From: Schoenoplectus triqueter
Lineage: Eukaryota > Streptophyta > Magnoliopsida > Poales > Cyperaceae
Direction: 5' to 3'
DNA: 64,000 nt
NCBI GenBank assembly: GCA_964058805.1
Contig: CAXKVV010000022.1
Span: 496,001 to 560,000, forward strand
The notes under the pieces are model-generated. The model made no database searches. It had not been told where the DNA came from and saw only the letters and a list, made by a program, of their open reading frames with translations. The position numbers were made by a program, and so were the translations under genes. The first letter of the stretch is position 1; every line of letters starts with the position of its first letter. Below, one piece after another: positions 46,001 to 59,336 of this stretch.

Positions 46001-47027
46001 AAATGCTGACTACTTATCAGCAATTAATACAAATCTAGACTTGATCAGGTGTTTGCTCCCAGCTTTGGCACCTGATCAGTCTTGTGAAATTGACTTTCAA
46101 TCCCTTAACATGAGGGTGACTTGGTCAAAGAACTGACTACTTATCAGTAATTGACACAAATCAAAGCATGGTTAGGTGGTTGCTCGCAGCTTTGGCACCA
46201 GGTCAGCCTTGAAAGTAAAATCACATTTGGAATTTCTCATGATTAGTTGCATCAAAATGCTAGCTTGGCATTGACATCATTTCATGTAGTATAGGGATTA
46301 CACTGCTTCAGCTCCTTCCTAGGGTTAGCTTCAAAGGCAGATTTCTAGGGTTCAATTCTGACCCTCTTCAATAGGTCACTGAGGTGTGGGGTCCACCTGC
46401 CAGTGAAAATGGTCACATGGTGACTCATCAGATAGACTATGCTATTAGGTTCATCTACAAGGGACTGCCAGGTGGGTCCCACTTGTCAGATAAAAATGTA
46501 ATCAAATGGCTGACCCATCAAGAGATCTTCTCTCTCCTAAATCTCCCGAGGGTCAGCCACCTCGAATGAGTAGGAGGTGGCTGGGTATTTATATCCTTGC
46601 CCCATATTTAGGATTTCCTTGTGGGATTAATGCTTAACCTCTGTTCCGGGTTGGTTAGCTTTCTTAACAAAAATAGGCTAGGTCCATGTCATTGGAGCTG
46701 CTCATAAGGGACTGCCATGTGGGTCCCACTTGTCAGAAAAGATATAATCACATGGTGACACCCAAGAGGTCTCCTCTCTCCCTCGATCTTCTTGGGTGTC
46801 ACTCATGCTGAGTGGATAGAGAATAGCGGGGTATTTATACTCTTCACTTCATGCCCAACATTCCATTGTGGGACTAATGGATTTGTTCCGGGGTTAGGCA
46901 GCGACTTTTCCTGATCAGTGGGCCACCTTTCCACTACTCTTTCTCTTCTTCCCCTTTCTTATGATTTTATCATCAATTTATTTCATTTATTCATCCATTC
47001 ATCCTTGAAACTTTTCAAGGGTAAACA
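39713..47027 (-). repeat. Inner element 5' LTR (7,315 bp)
   Basis: It is the direct repeat partner of 17611-24925, ending TGTTTACCC on the minus strand at 47027 and followed by the GGCAC target duplication. Sub-features sit at the 3' LTR positions plus 22102: 28-bp motif array 40172-40742, palindrome array 40915-41397, AT-rich block 41472-42712, hairpins 43452-43639, promoter/donor 43856-44017, G-box block 45082-45582 and TATA/hairpin modules 46509-46839. Confidence 0.95.
43848..44020 (-). promoter_or_regulatory. Core promoter, leader exon and splice donor of the inner 5' LTR
   Basis: On the minus strand GTCTATATAAGC (TATATAA at 44011-44017) is followed by a GA-rich leader. A perfect consensus donor AAAAG|GTAAGT follows, with exon end at 43857 and GT at 43856-43855. 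Splicing to the acceptor at 39430 would remove about 4.4 kb, including U5 and every PBS copy, and place the gag ATG near the 5' end of the mRNA. Sequence around it differs from the outer LTR, but the TATA-to-donor layout is kept. Confidence 0.6.
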
Positions 47028-47032
47028 GGCAC
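47028..47032. other. Target site duplication (right copy, GGCAC)
   Basis: This is identical to 17606-17610 and immediately follows the inner LTR end at 47027. Beyond it the outer gag frame continues with the Thr-Asn-Gly codons expected from the intact copy. Confidence 0.97.
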
Positions 47033-50000
47033 AAATGGCAACAATTACAATAAGGGACCCAGGCCCAACCCAGGTGGGAGTTCACGGAGTTTCGAGTCCC
47101 TCAAACAAAAGAAATCTAAACCGTACTCCTTCAGAAAAGATAAAGTTGCCCAAATCTTCAGAGGGGCACTGAAGAACGGCCTAACCCTGCCGGCCAGTAA
47201 ACGCCCGGAAGATGCCGATAAATCGGACGAACCCAACTTCTGCCCATATCACAGAATAATAGGGCACTCAATTGAAGATTGCTGGGTCTTCAAAGATTGG
47301 GTCGAGAAGGCGTATAAAAATGGTGAAATTACTTTACCAAAAGGGTTCTTGCAAAGCCCATCAGCCCATGAGCAGGCCAACGCGATCTCTCATGAGGAAG
47401 AGAAAGTCCCGGGCCAGTCATGCGAAGACCAGGAAGAACAATGGACTACGCACCTATCGAAGAAATCGATTAAAATGCTTAAAGCTCTTAAGAAAGAACC
47501 TGGCATGAAATGGAAAGACGACATCACGCCAGTGGTCCCACCAAAACCCAGGGTATATTATAAGGTGGACCAGAGCCAAGACCAGGTTCTTAAAAAGAAA
47601 AAGAAGCATAGAAACAACAAGTCCAGAAAGAATAAGATTGAAGAGTACGAGCAGGGCAGTCCCGAGGCGATCACCCTTCAACATTTCATTTCCAAAGAGG
47701 ACTGGGAGAAGCTAACCCTAGGTCAAGAGAAAGAAGATGTGAATGAAGAAATAAATAAAGAAGAAAGCGAAGAGATCTGGGGTGCTTCGTGCAATATGGT
47801 ATATTCTTCTTGCGACGAAGATATGCCAACATTAGAGGAGATGTTCTTCCCAAATGATGAAGGGGAAGCAAGCACCTCTGGGACCAAGAACGAAGAATGC
47901 AAAGCCGTGCTCCGGTCCGGGACTTATATACCTGAGAGACAAGCTCCCAAGGATTCCGATAAAGGAAAGGATAAGGCCCTGAATAAAGGAAAAGAGGTCG
48001 AGAATCCAAGCAAGAACCCAGAAAGGACCCGGTCGACGGGCGAAGAATATAATGTGTTGGCACATCTGCGTAAGATTCCAGCGCTATTAAGCATATTTGA
48101 CGCGTTGATGATGTCACAAGACCTAAGGGAGGTACTAATCCAGGCCTTGCAAGATCCCGAGAAGTACAAGTCATACTTTGTCGAGCAAAATATGCAAGAA
48201 GCCCTATTCACCGCCAAACGGGCCGCCTGTATAAATTTCACAGGCGATGACCTCCTAATAGGCACCGTCGACCACAATCGCCCATTGTACATCACTGGAA
48301 ATTGTGGAGGGCAAAAGATTGGCCGCATCTTGGTCGACGCAGGGTCTTCGATCAATATTATGCCGCTTAAAACCCTAAAGACCATCACCTTAGACGTAAA
48401 GAATCTATCTGATGAAAAGGTGATTATTCATGGCTTTAATCAAAACTCCCAAAAGGCCTTGGGAGCTATAACCCTAAACCTGCAATGCGGAAGCTTAAAG
48501 GCGCCTACTAAATTCTATGTCATTGACGCTGAAACCTCTTATCGGGCGTTGCTGGGTCGCCCGTGGCTTCATAGTAATCAGGTCATACCCTCTACTCTGC
48601 ACCAATGCCTGAAATATATTGAGAATGGTAAGCAAAAGAGAATTGACGGAGATGTCAAGCCATTCGGGGTGCATGAGATTAAGTTCAATGACGCCCAGTA
48701 TTTTCTGCCTAAATCCGCTGTGGCGCCAAGCCGGCCTATAACAAAAGCAGGTCGGAAACCCTTCAACAAAGGCCCTAAATTTGATACCTCGTCCGGAGAA
48801 GAAGAAGAGGTCAAATTTAATATTAAACCCCGAGGTGCTCGAGCCCAAAGACCCGGAAGAAAGTCGGGTGAAGAAGCAACCTTCCGCTTCAAACAGGTGG
48901 CTGCGTATAAGGCCCAAATAAAACCGAGTGAAATAAATGCAAGTGATTCTGAAGAGGAGGTCATTTTCAATTTTAAACCTGCCAACACTCCTCAAATTCA
49001 GATCATAGAGGCAACTTCGGGAGAAGAATCCGAAGATTCCAGCAACCCGGGCAATACCACCTCGGGAGAAGAGTCTGGCCATGATCGTCAACCCTGGGAA
49101 GAGGAGTCTGACGAAGAGATCATTTATCACATCCTCAAGAAGCCATATAAAGGGCCCGAAACAGATAATGAAAGTGAGGAGTCATATATGATCAACACGG
49201 GACCCGGTAGCGGAAGGGATAACCCGGTTAGGCCGAGGCCTATAAATGAAGAACGCTCATGGCGGGAAAATTTTGAAGGTCGCGTCTGGAATGCGATCGA
49301 TGAAATAAGGCACCAAGTTGAAAATAATAGAAGAGAGGTGTCTGAACAATGGGAAGTGATGCAGGATATCAAGACGCAACACAATGAAATCATGGTAATG
49401 ATTGAAAACCTGCAAACCGCGATCTATAATTCCGAGCTGCTCAAGGAAGTGACGAGCGAACCCCGTTCCGGGACCCCCGAAAGACAAGCACCCAATAGCG
49501 GCAAACGGGTAATTGTCATAGTAGATGAATCAAAGGGGGAAGAAACGAAAGCTAAACAACCGACCGTCATGCAAACCCTCAAGGTCAAGAAGAGTAAACC
49601 ATACTCTTTCTTGAGAAATAAAACAGCTCGGATATTTGAGCAAGCCTTAAAGAGTGGATTGACACTTCCCGTCTGTAAAAGACCCGCAGACATGGAGAGA
49701 GCCGGCGAAGGCGAATTCTGCCCTTATCATCGCATACTGGGCCACACAATTGAAGAATGCTGGGTATTCAAAGACCTCATAGAAGAAGGGCACAAAAATG
49801 GGACGATCCAACTCCCGAAGAGCTTTCAACAAGACCCAGCTCCGCATAACCTGAATAACAAGGGCAAAGGGGTGGCTTATACGATCTCGCACACTCCCGT
49901 ACCTAATAAACCTAAGGCTGCGAGACGTAAGCCGATCAAAGAAATCTACCGCTCCAACTCAGTCATGAATATTGAGATAGAAGAAGAGATAGCAGCGCTA

Positions 50001-53000
50001 GAAATTACTGTGGTTCCTGAAAGGCATTTTAAAGACCTCATACCAAGGGAAGTGAACCACATCCAAACCCTAAAGACCTTTGTTGTGCCAGCAAAAGTAG
50101 AACGCATCAAAGGGAAGACTATCATTCATAAGGCTATAATTTTCTATCAGAGCGATTCAACCCAGTCTCCGAAGAACTCTGACCATAACACTTGGAAAAA
50201 GTGGGTGATAGAACAAGAATCGGAGAATGCAACGAGCGATGACGCTGCATCTCATCCCTTTGGAAAGGAGCTATATAAATTGGCGAAAAGGGCAAAATAT
50301 CTGAGAGACATATCCAAGGCCGAAGCCAAGCGCTTTGATGAACTCTGGAATGGCGGCCAGAATAAGGTCCTGGGCCTGGATGGCAAAATAAAATACACCC
50401 GGGGGTTAGGGTATAACTGCGATGACGCAGCATGTTTTGAAGGGTCTCTCAACGAGTACCGTATGGAAGAGAGCTGCTGCATGACTTCTGTTGAAATGCC
50501 GGATAATGAAACAGAAGAGGACAATGCCCCGATCCTGAAAAATGCTTTAAAGCAGCTAGAAAAGGAACCTAATACGGTCGATGAGTTAACTGAAATTAAT
50601 TTGGGGACGGAAGAAGACCCACGGCCAACTTTCATAAGCGCGTCGCTACCAGAAGAGGTGGCTGACAGGTTGAAGACATTCCTTAGAAGCTATATGGACT
50701 GCTTCGCTTGGAGTTATAAAGAGATGCCTGGATTAGATCCCAACGTGGCGGTCCATTACTTAAAAATTGATCCAACCTTCAAGCCAATTAAACAAGCGCC
50801 GAGGCGGATGAGAATAGAACTCGAAGAGAAGGTCGTGGAGGAGACAAAGAAACTCATCGACGCCGGCTTTATACGGGAAGAAGAGACGCCAGAATGGGTG
50901 GCTAGCATTGTCCCGGTTAAAAAGAAAAATGGGCAAATCCGCATTTGCGTAGACTTTCGGGACTTAAACAAGGCGTGCCCTAAAGATGATTTCCCGCTCC
51001 CAGTAACCGAAATCATAATTGATCATACATCCTCCTATGAAGTCTTCTCCTTCATGGACGGTTATGCGGGTTATAATCAAATTAAAATGGCGCCAGAAGA
51101 TGAGAGGCATACGGCATTCCGCACGCCGATTGGCATATATTGTTACAAAGTCATGCCGTTTGGGCTCAAAAATGCGGGAGCCACCTACCAACGGGCGATG
51201 ACGAAGATATTCGACGATCTGATCCACAAAATAGTCGAGTGCTATGTGGATGACCTAGTCATCAAGGCCATGTCATATGAAGAACACCTCCAATATCTTG
51301 AGGTCGTTTTCAACCGCCTAAGAGAACATGCGCTCAAATTAAACCCATTGAAATGCGCATTCATGGTATCATCCGGTAAATTTCTGGGGTTTGTGGTACG
51401 CCACAGGGGAATTGAGATAGACCCGGGCAAGATCAAAGCAATAACTGAACTATCCCCGCCAAAGAATTTAAAACAATTGCGATCTTTGCAAGGGCAATTG
51501 GCGTACATCAGGCGGTTCATAGCCAACCTATCGGGTAAAATCCAACCCTTCACCCGGCTAACTAAAAAGAATATCCCGTTTAAGTGGGATGGCGAGTGCC
51601 AGCGAGCCTTTGAAGAAATCAAGGCATATTTACTCAACCCTCCAGTGTTGGCGGCACCCATACCCGGGAAGGAGCTTATTCTATACACGACCGCCCTGGA
51701 TGGATCCTTGGGAGCTTTGTTGGCACAAGAAAACCAGGATGGTAATCAAAATGCGCTATATTACTTAAGTCGCATGATGGTAGGGGCAGAACACGAGTAT
51801 TCACCGATTGAGAAGCATTGTTTAGCCCTAATTTTCGCGGTGAAGAAATTGAGGCATTACATGCTAGCCCACAAAATCATATTAATATCCAAGGTAGATC
51901 CTCTCAAATACCTGATGACTCGGCCAATGCTGACGGGGAGGCTGGCCAAGTGGGCTATCATCCTCACTGAATTTGACATCACCTATACACCGCAAAAGGC
52001 GATAAAGGGGCAGGCGCTAGCAGATTTCTTGGCTGCACACCCGATTCAAGATGACTCCCCATTAAAATGTGACTTTCCTGACGAGGAAACTTTACATGTT
52101 GAAGAAGGAAGTCCTATATGGGAGATGTACTTTGATGGTGCTTCTTCAATCAAGCCAATCGCGGGCCCGGGAGTCCCAACTGTGCGAGCTGGCGCAGGAC
52201 TAGTCTTCGTAACCCCGGAAGGCGGGATAATACGGCATTCTCTGGCTTTAACTGAACCATGTACAAATAATGAAGCAGAGTATGAGGCATTTATCGCCGG
52301 ACTAGAACTATCATTAGAGCTGGAAATCAAGGCTGTGCGCATCTTTGGGGATTCACAGTTGATCATAAATCAAATAATTGGCGAATACAAGGTCCTAAAG
52401 CCAGAACTAATACAATATCACCAGAAGGCCATGGAACTAATGAAGAAAATCCCGTACGTGTCCATCGAGAAGGTCACGAGGGCCGTGAATGGTGAAGCAG
52501 ATGTGTTGGCCAAACTCGCCAAGGAGCTGGGTGAACCAACAGAGCCGGAAATCCACATCATCGTCCGCAATAGGAGGCCATTATCATTGTGTCAAACAAC
52601 AGATAAGGCGAATAATGAAAATGCTGGGTTAGAAAGAGTAGAATGCCAAGAAGCAATGATGACTGAAGAAGACGATGACTGGAGGCAGCCGTTCATCGAA
52701 TACTTCCGGCATGGCACCCTCCCCAAAGATAAAAGAATCGCTGATCAACTAAGAAAACGGGTACTACGGTATGCGTATGTGGGCAACACGTTATACCGTA
52801 GGTCTTATGATCAGTTGTGGCTAAGATGTGTATCAAGGCCTGAAGCCAAGCAGGTTATGAAAGAAGTTCATTCCGGGCTATGCGGAGCACATCAGTCTGG
52901 GCCAAAAATGAAGTTAAAGATCAAGCGAATGGGGTATTATTGGCCCACGATGGTGGCTGATTGTGAAGAGCATGCAAAGAAGTGTCGTATGTGCCAGATA

Positions 53001-53930
53001 CATGGCCCTTTTATACATCAAGCGCCAAACCCGTTGCACCCCACGATAGCATCCTGGCCATTTAATATGTGGGGCACAGATATAGTGGGGCCCATAGACC
53101 CTCCGACGTCGAGGGGTCACCGGTTCATCCTGGCGGCGACGGATTACTTTACAAAATGGGCTGAAGCCATCCCGCTTAAAGAAGTTAAAGCATCCGATGT
53201 GGTTAAGTTCTTCAAGACGCACATCCTTTACCGATTTGGTACACCACAACGGATAATATCCGATAATGGAACGGCCTTCAAGAGCTCTAAAGTCTATGCC
53301 CTGGCGGAGCAATTTAACATTGATTGGAGATTCTCGTCCATTTACAACCCGAGAGCCAATGGCCTGGCCGAAGCCTTTAATAAAACCCTAATAAATATCA
53401 TGAAGAAGACCGTGGACGGCAACCAACGAGACTGGGATAATCGTCTACAGGAGGCATTATGGGCTTATCGAACCACATACCGAACGCCTACGCAAGCTAC
53501 CCCGTATTCTTTGGCTTTTGGGGTTGAAGCCGTTCTCCCTCTTGAGGTGGAACTACCGTCATTGCGGGTGGCTATGCAAAATGATATGACCATGGACGAA
53601 TGCCAATAACTTAGACTGGACGAGTTGGATGCCATGGACGAGAAAAGACTAATAGCCCAGCAGAACCTTGAAATATATCATGCAAAAATGGCAAGGGCAT
53701 ATGACAAAATGGCGCGAGTCAGGGCATTCCAACAAGGGGAGCTTGTTCTTGTCCTTAAGAGGCCGATCATTGGCCGGCACGTCGGCCCAAAATTCTCTCC
53801 GAACTGGGAAGGGCCATATGTAATTGAGAAGGTATACGAGGGCGGCGCATACCAACTCATAGACCATGAAGGTGAAAGGCCCATGCCACCGATTAATGGG
53901 CGATATCTGAAGAAATACTACACATAGCCC
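47033..53930 (+). pseudogene. pol: Outer element gag-pol, 3' part, with one nonsense codon near the end
   Basis: This resumes the polyprotein at the equivalent of residue 745 of the intact inner copy. The domain order is the same: first CHHC knuckle, protease (VDAGSS), acidic linker, second CHHC knuckle, RT with YVDD, two RNase H domains, and integrase with its HHCC and D-D35-E residues. The frame is open from the junction to 53606. A TAA at 53607-53609 then replaces a Gln CAA codon, about 105 codons before the natural end, removing the integrase C-terminal domain. The open frame continues afterwards to the TAG ending at 53927. The catalytic residues are preserved, so inactivation is recent. 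Confidence 0.92.
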
Positions 53931-55660
53931 GGAGAGGGGCCAATCGAGTAGTATCTATTGTAAATAAATAAGGAGAGAATAAGTGTTCGTTTACACACAC
54001 GTGCACGAAACACAAACCCATGTCTAACCTCCACTTTAGCATAAAAATCCCAAAAACCCTACTTATGCATCTGTAAATAGAATGCATCCAAAAATCCAAA
54101 ACCACACAAACACATTTAGCCCTATAAAAATAAAAAATATAGAATAAGGGAATACAACGCCAAAACCACGCGAGAATGTAAGGCGAGAGCTTTGGTGTTT
54201 GGGCTCACAATACAAATACCACTGGGTTTGTCCATTTGATACAGAATAAACACAAAAATGGGCAGGGTTTGCAGTTTGTCCCTCAAACTATCTGGTGCCC
54301 AATGACGAAAGTTGCTCATATTGGTCGCCCGCGGCGCAAGTCAAGGGATAGGTCGAGCAAATTGGTGGCTAGTAAATAGTCGCTTCTGAGGGCATGTAAA
54401 TAAATAACTCTCGTATTATTAGTAACATGTATCACTAATAACCAAAAATCTGCCTTCTTCTAATAAAATAAATGGATATATATGTAAAACAATAAAAAAA
54501 AAAAAACCTATTTTTCTACTCATAAAAAAAATGATAATAAAAAAATAATAAAATCTTTTCAATAAGGGGTTGCCACCTTTGTCCCCGACACCATGAGTGT
54601 TATACAAAGCCAGGTTGGGTGCATTCATCCGTAAAAGCACCACACGCCCGAAGAAATGGTGTGTCATAATTCCACGACATATCATGGAGGGGTCAGATCA
54701 AGGGTTTACGCTTGTACCCGACATTTCATGTTAAACAAAGCGGCTCGCTTAAAGAAGTGACTCAGGTCATGGAGAGCGGACCTACCCGATGAAAGCCTGT
54801 CTCGTAGGGATGCGTGATGGATGTTTGAGGGTAGCTAAAATATAAAAAACCAGGTTGGGTACATTCATCCGCAAAAGTACCACACGCCCAAGGAGGTGGT
54901 CTGTTTCTAATCCCAAAATAGATCATGGAGGGGTCAGACTAAGGGTTTATGCTTTTGCCCGACATTCAGTGTCAAATAAAGTAATTCGCTCAAAGAAGTG
55001 ACCCAGGTCATGGAGAGCGGACCTACTCGATGAAAGCCTGTCTCGCAGGGATGCGTGATGGATGTTTGAGGGTAGTATCCCCACAAAACAAATTGAGCGG
55101 AGATGAGTGAATGTGAGTTTCCACTTTAGCACGCAACGGTGCACAAATGAGGGGAGAGTGGGTGAGCTTCCACAAATAAAAGTCAATTAAATATATAAGG
55201 AGCATCCACAAAATGGTGTTATCAATTGCATCCATAATCCAATTGATACTGGTAAGTTTATCCATCAGTAATAAAGGGATAAACGGGTTTATTCTGTACC
55301 CGGCCTAGAGGTCAATACAGACAGGTTCGGTATCCGTAAAATACCACGGTTACTTGAGTTTGTATTGCCATAAATAAAGAGAAATGATGTATAGAATCAA
55401 TGTAATAGGATGTTGTAAGATTTTCCTTTTATTATGATTAGACGCTGCGAAGCAGTTGTAATAGGGCGCTTTTGCAAATAAGATTGGAGGTGCACAGCAT
55501 GAAATCAATGAAATACTTCCTCGCGCTGCAGAGGAAGCGACGAAGGGATAATAATAAAGGCAAGCATCATCCATAACAAGAGATCAAAATGATAAATGTC
55601 AAGGCATCCTATGTCAAGTATAACGAAAGAAAAGGAGAAAAGAAAAAATGAAAGTGCAGT
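53931..55660. other. Region between outer pol and its antisense gene
   Basis: This is the inverted counterpart of 28603-30342. The 241-242-bp duplication appears at about 54600-54833 and 54834-55074. An A-rich AT tract lies at 54490-54555. No gene is supported. Confidence 0.6.
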
Positions 55661-58600
55661 CTATGGGCCCAAAAAGCGGGACTCCAACTCTAATAGCACA
55701 GTGCTAATAGTCTCTAAATGAGTATGGAGGGAGTGCCTATCCTCCTCCGAAGCTGCCTCGAAGTCCAAGAACTGAGCGAAGGCACTATCCCGAGCACTCG
55801 TGTGAATCTGCAACTCCGGAAGACGTCCCGCTAAATGACGGGAGAAGCCCTCCACCGACAATCTGTGGTCCTCTAGCTCCTGTACGAGCAGTCGAGCGGG
55901 CCCACCACTGACTCCCATAGAGCGGAGAGTGGCACAAGAAGAGAGCCGCTGAAGATAATGGAGTCGAGCAGCCTCCAAATGCCTGCGCAGCTCATGGATC
56001 TCCAACTCGTGCTGGTATACGAGAGAGCTCGCATCCTGGTAAGCCCTGAGCAGCTCCTCACACCTCCTGGAAATGAAAGTGCTCTCGAGACGAGGTGCAA
56101 TGAGTAGAGCTGGCGCGATGGTATCCCGCATCAGCCTATACCAATCGAAAGAGAAGCCGCTGGGCAGAGAGTCCAGGATCTCGAAATCGAGCGGATAGCC
56201 TCCGAAGAAGGTATCCCGGAGTGCATCCACCAGCGCGGCCAAGGTGAGCTGCACATCCCTCGATGAAACATCTGCAAGTAAAATAAATGGGTTAGACAAA
56301 TTGTTATAACCAAAGAAGAAATAGAAAGAAAAGAAGATCTAACCTATCGCCTCGTCGCCTGAGACCGGCGGGACTGAATCGGGGGCAGGGATATCGGTCG
56401 CCTCAGTAGGACCTGCAGGTGCACTAGACCCGGCTACAAAATAAAATAAAAGAATGAGTACGTAGAAAAGTGAAATACGGGTAAATGATAAAGGAAATAT
56501 AAGGTACCGGAAGAAGCATGAGGCTCGGCGAGACCCTCGCTAATCGGAACCTCTATCCCTGGGCTGTGGAATAGCTGCTCCACCAGCCAACTCTCATCCA
56601 ACTCCGAGTCATAATCGACTGCAACCCGCTCAGTCGAGACTCTGCTATCTGTGGCCATGAGAGGCTGCCCGTCGAGAGATGAAGAAGTATGAGATGGCCC
56701 TCCCTCGATCAGTAATGGCTCGTCGCCTGCGGGCTCGACAGCCAATGGACTCCCCTGCTCTAAAGAAGCCTCCTCTGGTAGTGCAAGAGTGAGCACTGAC
56801 CCCAGAACCACATCAAAGGAGTCACCATCCCCGGTAGGCACCAATAAGATCGACGGTGAGGCAGGACCGTCGTAGAAAAAAGACTCCGAGCGATGAGGAG
56901 ATGCCATGTCGTCGGCCTCAGGGTCTGTAAAATCTATATGTAAGAATGAAAATACTAGTGCATGCTGGCAACTAGGTATTAAATGAAGCACACGAACCTG
57001 CGACGGCAAGGTCGGTGCAAAACCCTGGAATAGCAGTGCTCGCAAGCGCCGATAGATCTGCTATGATATCGTCTCGGGTAGCCTCCACAGGAGATGTCCC
57101 ACGAGCTGAAAAATAAACCCTAATCAGAGATGTAAATGAAGTGCGCCCGAAAAAGGATAGGCGAGTCAGTAAGGAAAATTACCCGGAGTGGGAGAAGGAA
57201 AAGAAGATGGAGAAGACGGCTGAGAGGCGCCGTCTCGATCTCTCCCCATGGTAGCTGGAGCCGGTGGCTCGACATATGGCTGAGAATGAACGCCAACTAC
57301 TCGTGAACGAGGGACCGAGAACCCAGGCTCCGCGTGATCATACTCATAAGCCAGCTCTGAATCAAAAGAGAATTGGTCGAAATGAGATGAAGCTTATCGA
57401 AAAGAAATAACCTAAAGGGATGATGAAGCATACCTGTGAGAATGGTCCTAACAGGAGTATGAGAAAACCGGCTGTCTAAACCCTGAAAGTCGACAGGCTC
57501 TGCAGCAATGGCCGGGAAAGGGCTGCGATCACGCGAAACGGTGCCATCTAATAGGGGCTGGCCATCTCGCGGACATGTACTCCGGACGACCACCGGAGGA
57601 GTATACGACTGGTAAGAGCGAATGGTCTCATAATACCACTGCTGATAACGCCTCGTGAAGGTGGAAGTCCTAGAGGTGGATACCATCTGATAGCGAGTGC
57701 CCGTGCCTAGTCGGAAGAGGTGAGTGTAGCACCATCCGATACCCTCCAAATCGGCCGCCAGTGATACAGGGCGGAGAAGAGGCGCTGGAATATCCTGATC
57801 CAAGCCAAACTGATGTGCGCATCGATGTGGCGAATAGGGCTCGATGAACATATAATCGCCCAATCTGAGAGGAAGAAAGCCCTGACGAATACTGATCAGG
57901 TGCTCCAAGTCGATAGGCCTGGCTCGAATGCTAGAAGAGTCAGAAGAGGGGACCCTGCTGTCAATCACCATCCTGTCAGCAATCCTAGATGTCCCACGGG
58001 CCACTGATCTATCTCGAGAGAAGCGCAGATGGTCTCGACTCCTGAAGAATCTATACCGGGCAGCCTCCGGAGTCAATGAAGCTGGCTGCACCCCAGCCAA
58101 GTCACTCAATAAGGGCAGACGGTCTCGTAGCGTGACCGCCATGCCGGGATCATATGAGCCAGACCAATGCAAATGGAGCCATCCACTAATCAGATGCCAC
58201 GGGATCAGCTCCTGGCACTGTGAAGGACTACGAGATGAAGTCAGACCGCGGAGGCACCTATAAATGTTGGCCAGTACAGGCACGGCCAAAGAAATCCTGT
58301 CGCCACGCGCGATCAGGCTCGCCATAATGAACACCGAAGGCCGAATGGTGTATGCGGGGGAGCTAGGCAATAAGAAATAGCAAATCCACCAAGAGATGAA
58401 AGCTGTCAAATAAGTCTCCCGATCCACGTCATGTGAACACAGGGTATCCTGAGATGGGATAGGGCCGTCGTGGTGAATCTCGAGCCGACCTGTACCAAAT
58501 GGATCTCTGGTAGAAGCCAGACCCGTAGGGCGAGTGTGGACCTGATCGGTGAAATAGGCAATCCAATGTCTGAACGGAACTCCGGGATGCCCCCTCCGTA

Positions 58601-59312
58601 AATGATAATAAATCTCATAAGTCCTCTGTAAAGAAGGCGGGAATCGAGTGAAGTCTCCCGAGTCAGCGGGTGAGACCATGAACTCATCATAAAAATGGCC
58701 AAAGATCGGCAGCCCGGTCAACTGCTGTATCTCTAGGAGGGTCGGAGTCAGCTCCCGATCGTCGATGAACAGAGTGTTGGTGGAATAGTTCCACCGCTCA
58801 CAAAAGGCCCGTAGCCAGGGTGTGTCGATATGATAATGAAACATCGACAAGAAAACCGAGTCATATATCCCGGCTCGCCTGAGCAGAGTCCCCTCCCGCA
58901 TGAGCACATACCGGGTCCACTCTAGCTGATATCCATGGCACTCTAAGGGAGTGACGAAAGGGGCAGTGGTCCATCTGTGAGCCTCCCCATCGATAATCTC
59001 CTTGCCCAGGAGATGTGTCAAAGGAGCTGTGGAAGCAACGCCTAAGGGCTGAAGAGACATGATGTCATGAGGCTGATCATCCCTGAAAAATAAACCGCCG
59101 CCTCGCGGGTAGACAGGAGTCGCTCGGATGGCTGAGACGAGAGGAGTCCAATCGCTAGGATCCTCGTAGAAAGAATAATAATGACTCAAGGGGCGACGCG
59201 GAATGGCGTCATGAGATAAAACTACAATACCCGAAGAAGAGAAGACGTCATGAGAAATGAAGTGATGAATAATAAGGAATAATGCACCAAGACAAGCCTT
59301 TCGAGCGTTCAA
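55661..59312 (-). CDS. Antisense six-exon Plant Mobile Domain gene (outer element)
   Basis: It has the same gene structure as at 24950-28602, in the opposite orientation. The predicted exons are 59312-57434, 57356-57183, 57105-56998, 56924-56508, 56433-56344 and 56271-55661. Every GT-AG site is kept, every intron is phase 1, intron 4 is one base shorter, and the joined length is again 3,279 nt without a stop. Exon 1 differs from the inner copy at roughly twenty residues, mostly conservative (Ile/Val, Tyr/His, Arg/Gln). This gene stays intact although the gag-pol of the same element has two nonsense codons and a 29-kb insertion. The start is uncertain for the same reason as in the inner copy (TTG at 59312; first in-frame ATG at about 59060). 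Confidence 0.82.
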
Positions 59313-59336
59313 GACTCGTCTTGGTGGGTGGCTCTT
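59286..59336 (+). other. Hairpin and polypurine-like tract before the outer 3' LTR
   Basis: The ACCAAGAC/GTCTTGGT inverted repeat is followed by GGTGGGTGGCTCTT and then the LTR start TGTTTACC at 59337. It matches the inner junction at 24926-24976. Confidence 0.45.

Larger units (their letters stand above)
17611..47027 (-). mobile_element. INNER Tat-lineage LTR retrotransposon, complete, 29,417 bp
   Basis: It has TG...CA ends, a GGCAC target duplication, 7,315-bp LTRs at both ends, a PBS, an uninterrupted gag-pol frame and an antisense Plant Mobile Domain gene between pol and the 3' LTR. Transcription direction is right to left. The dual RNase H (retroviral-type then archaeal-type) places it in the Tat group. 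At 29.4 kb it is longer than typical Ogre elements. It inserted into the gag of a relative in opposite orientation. All parts needed for autonomy appear present. Confidence 0.96.
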
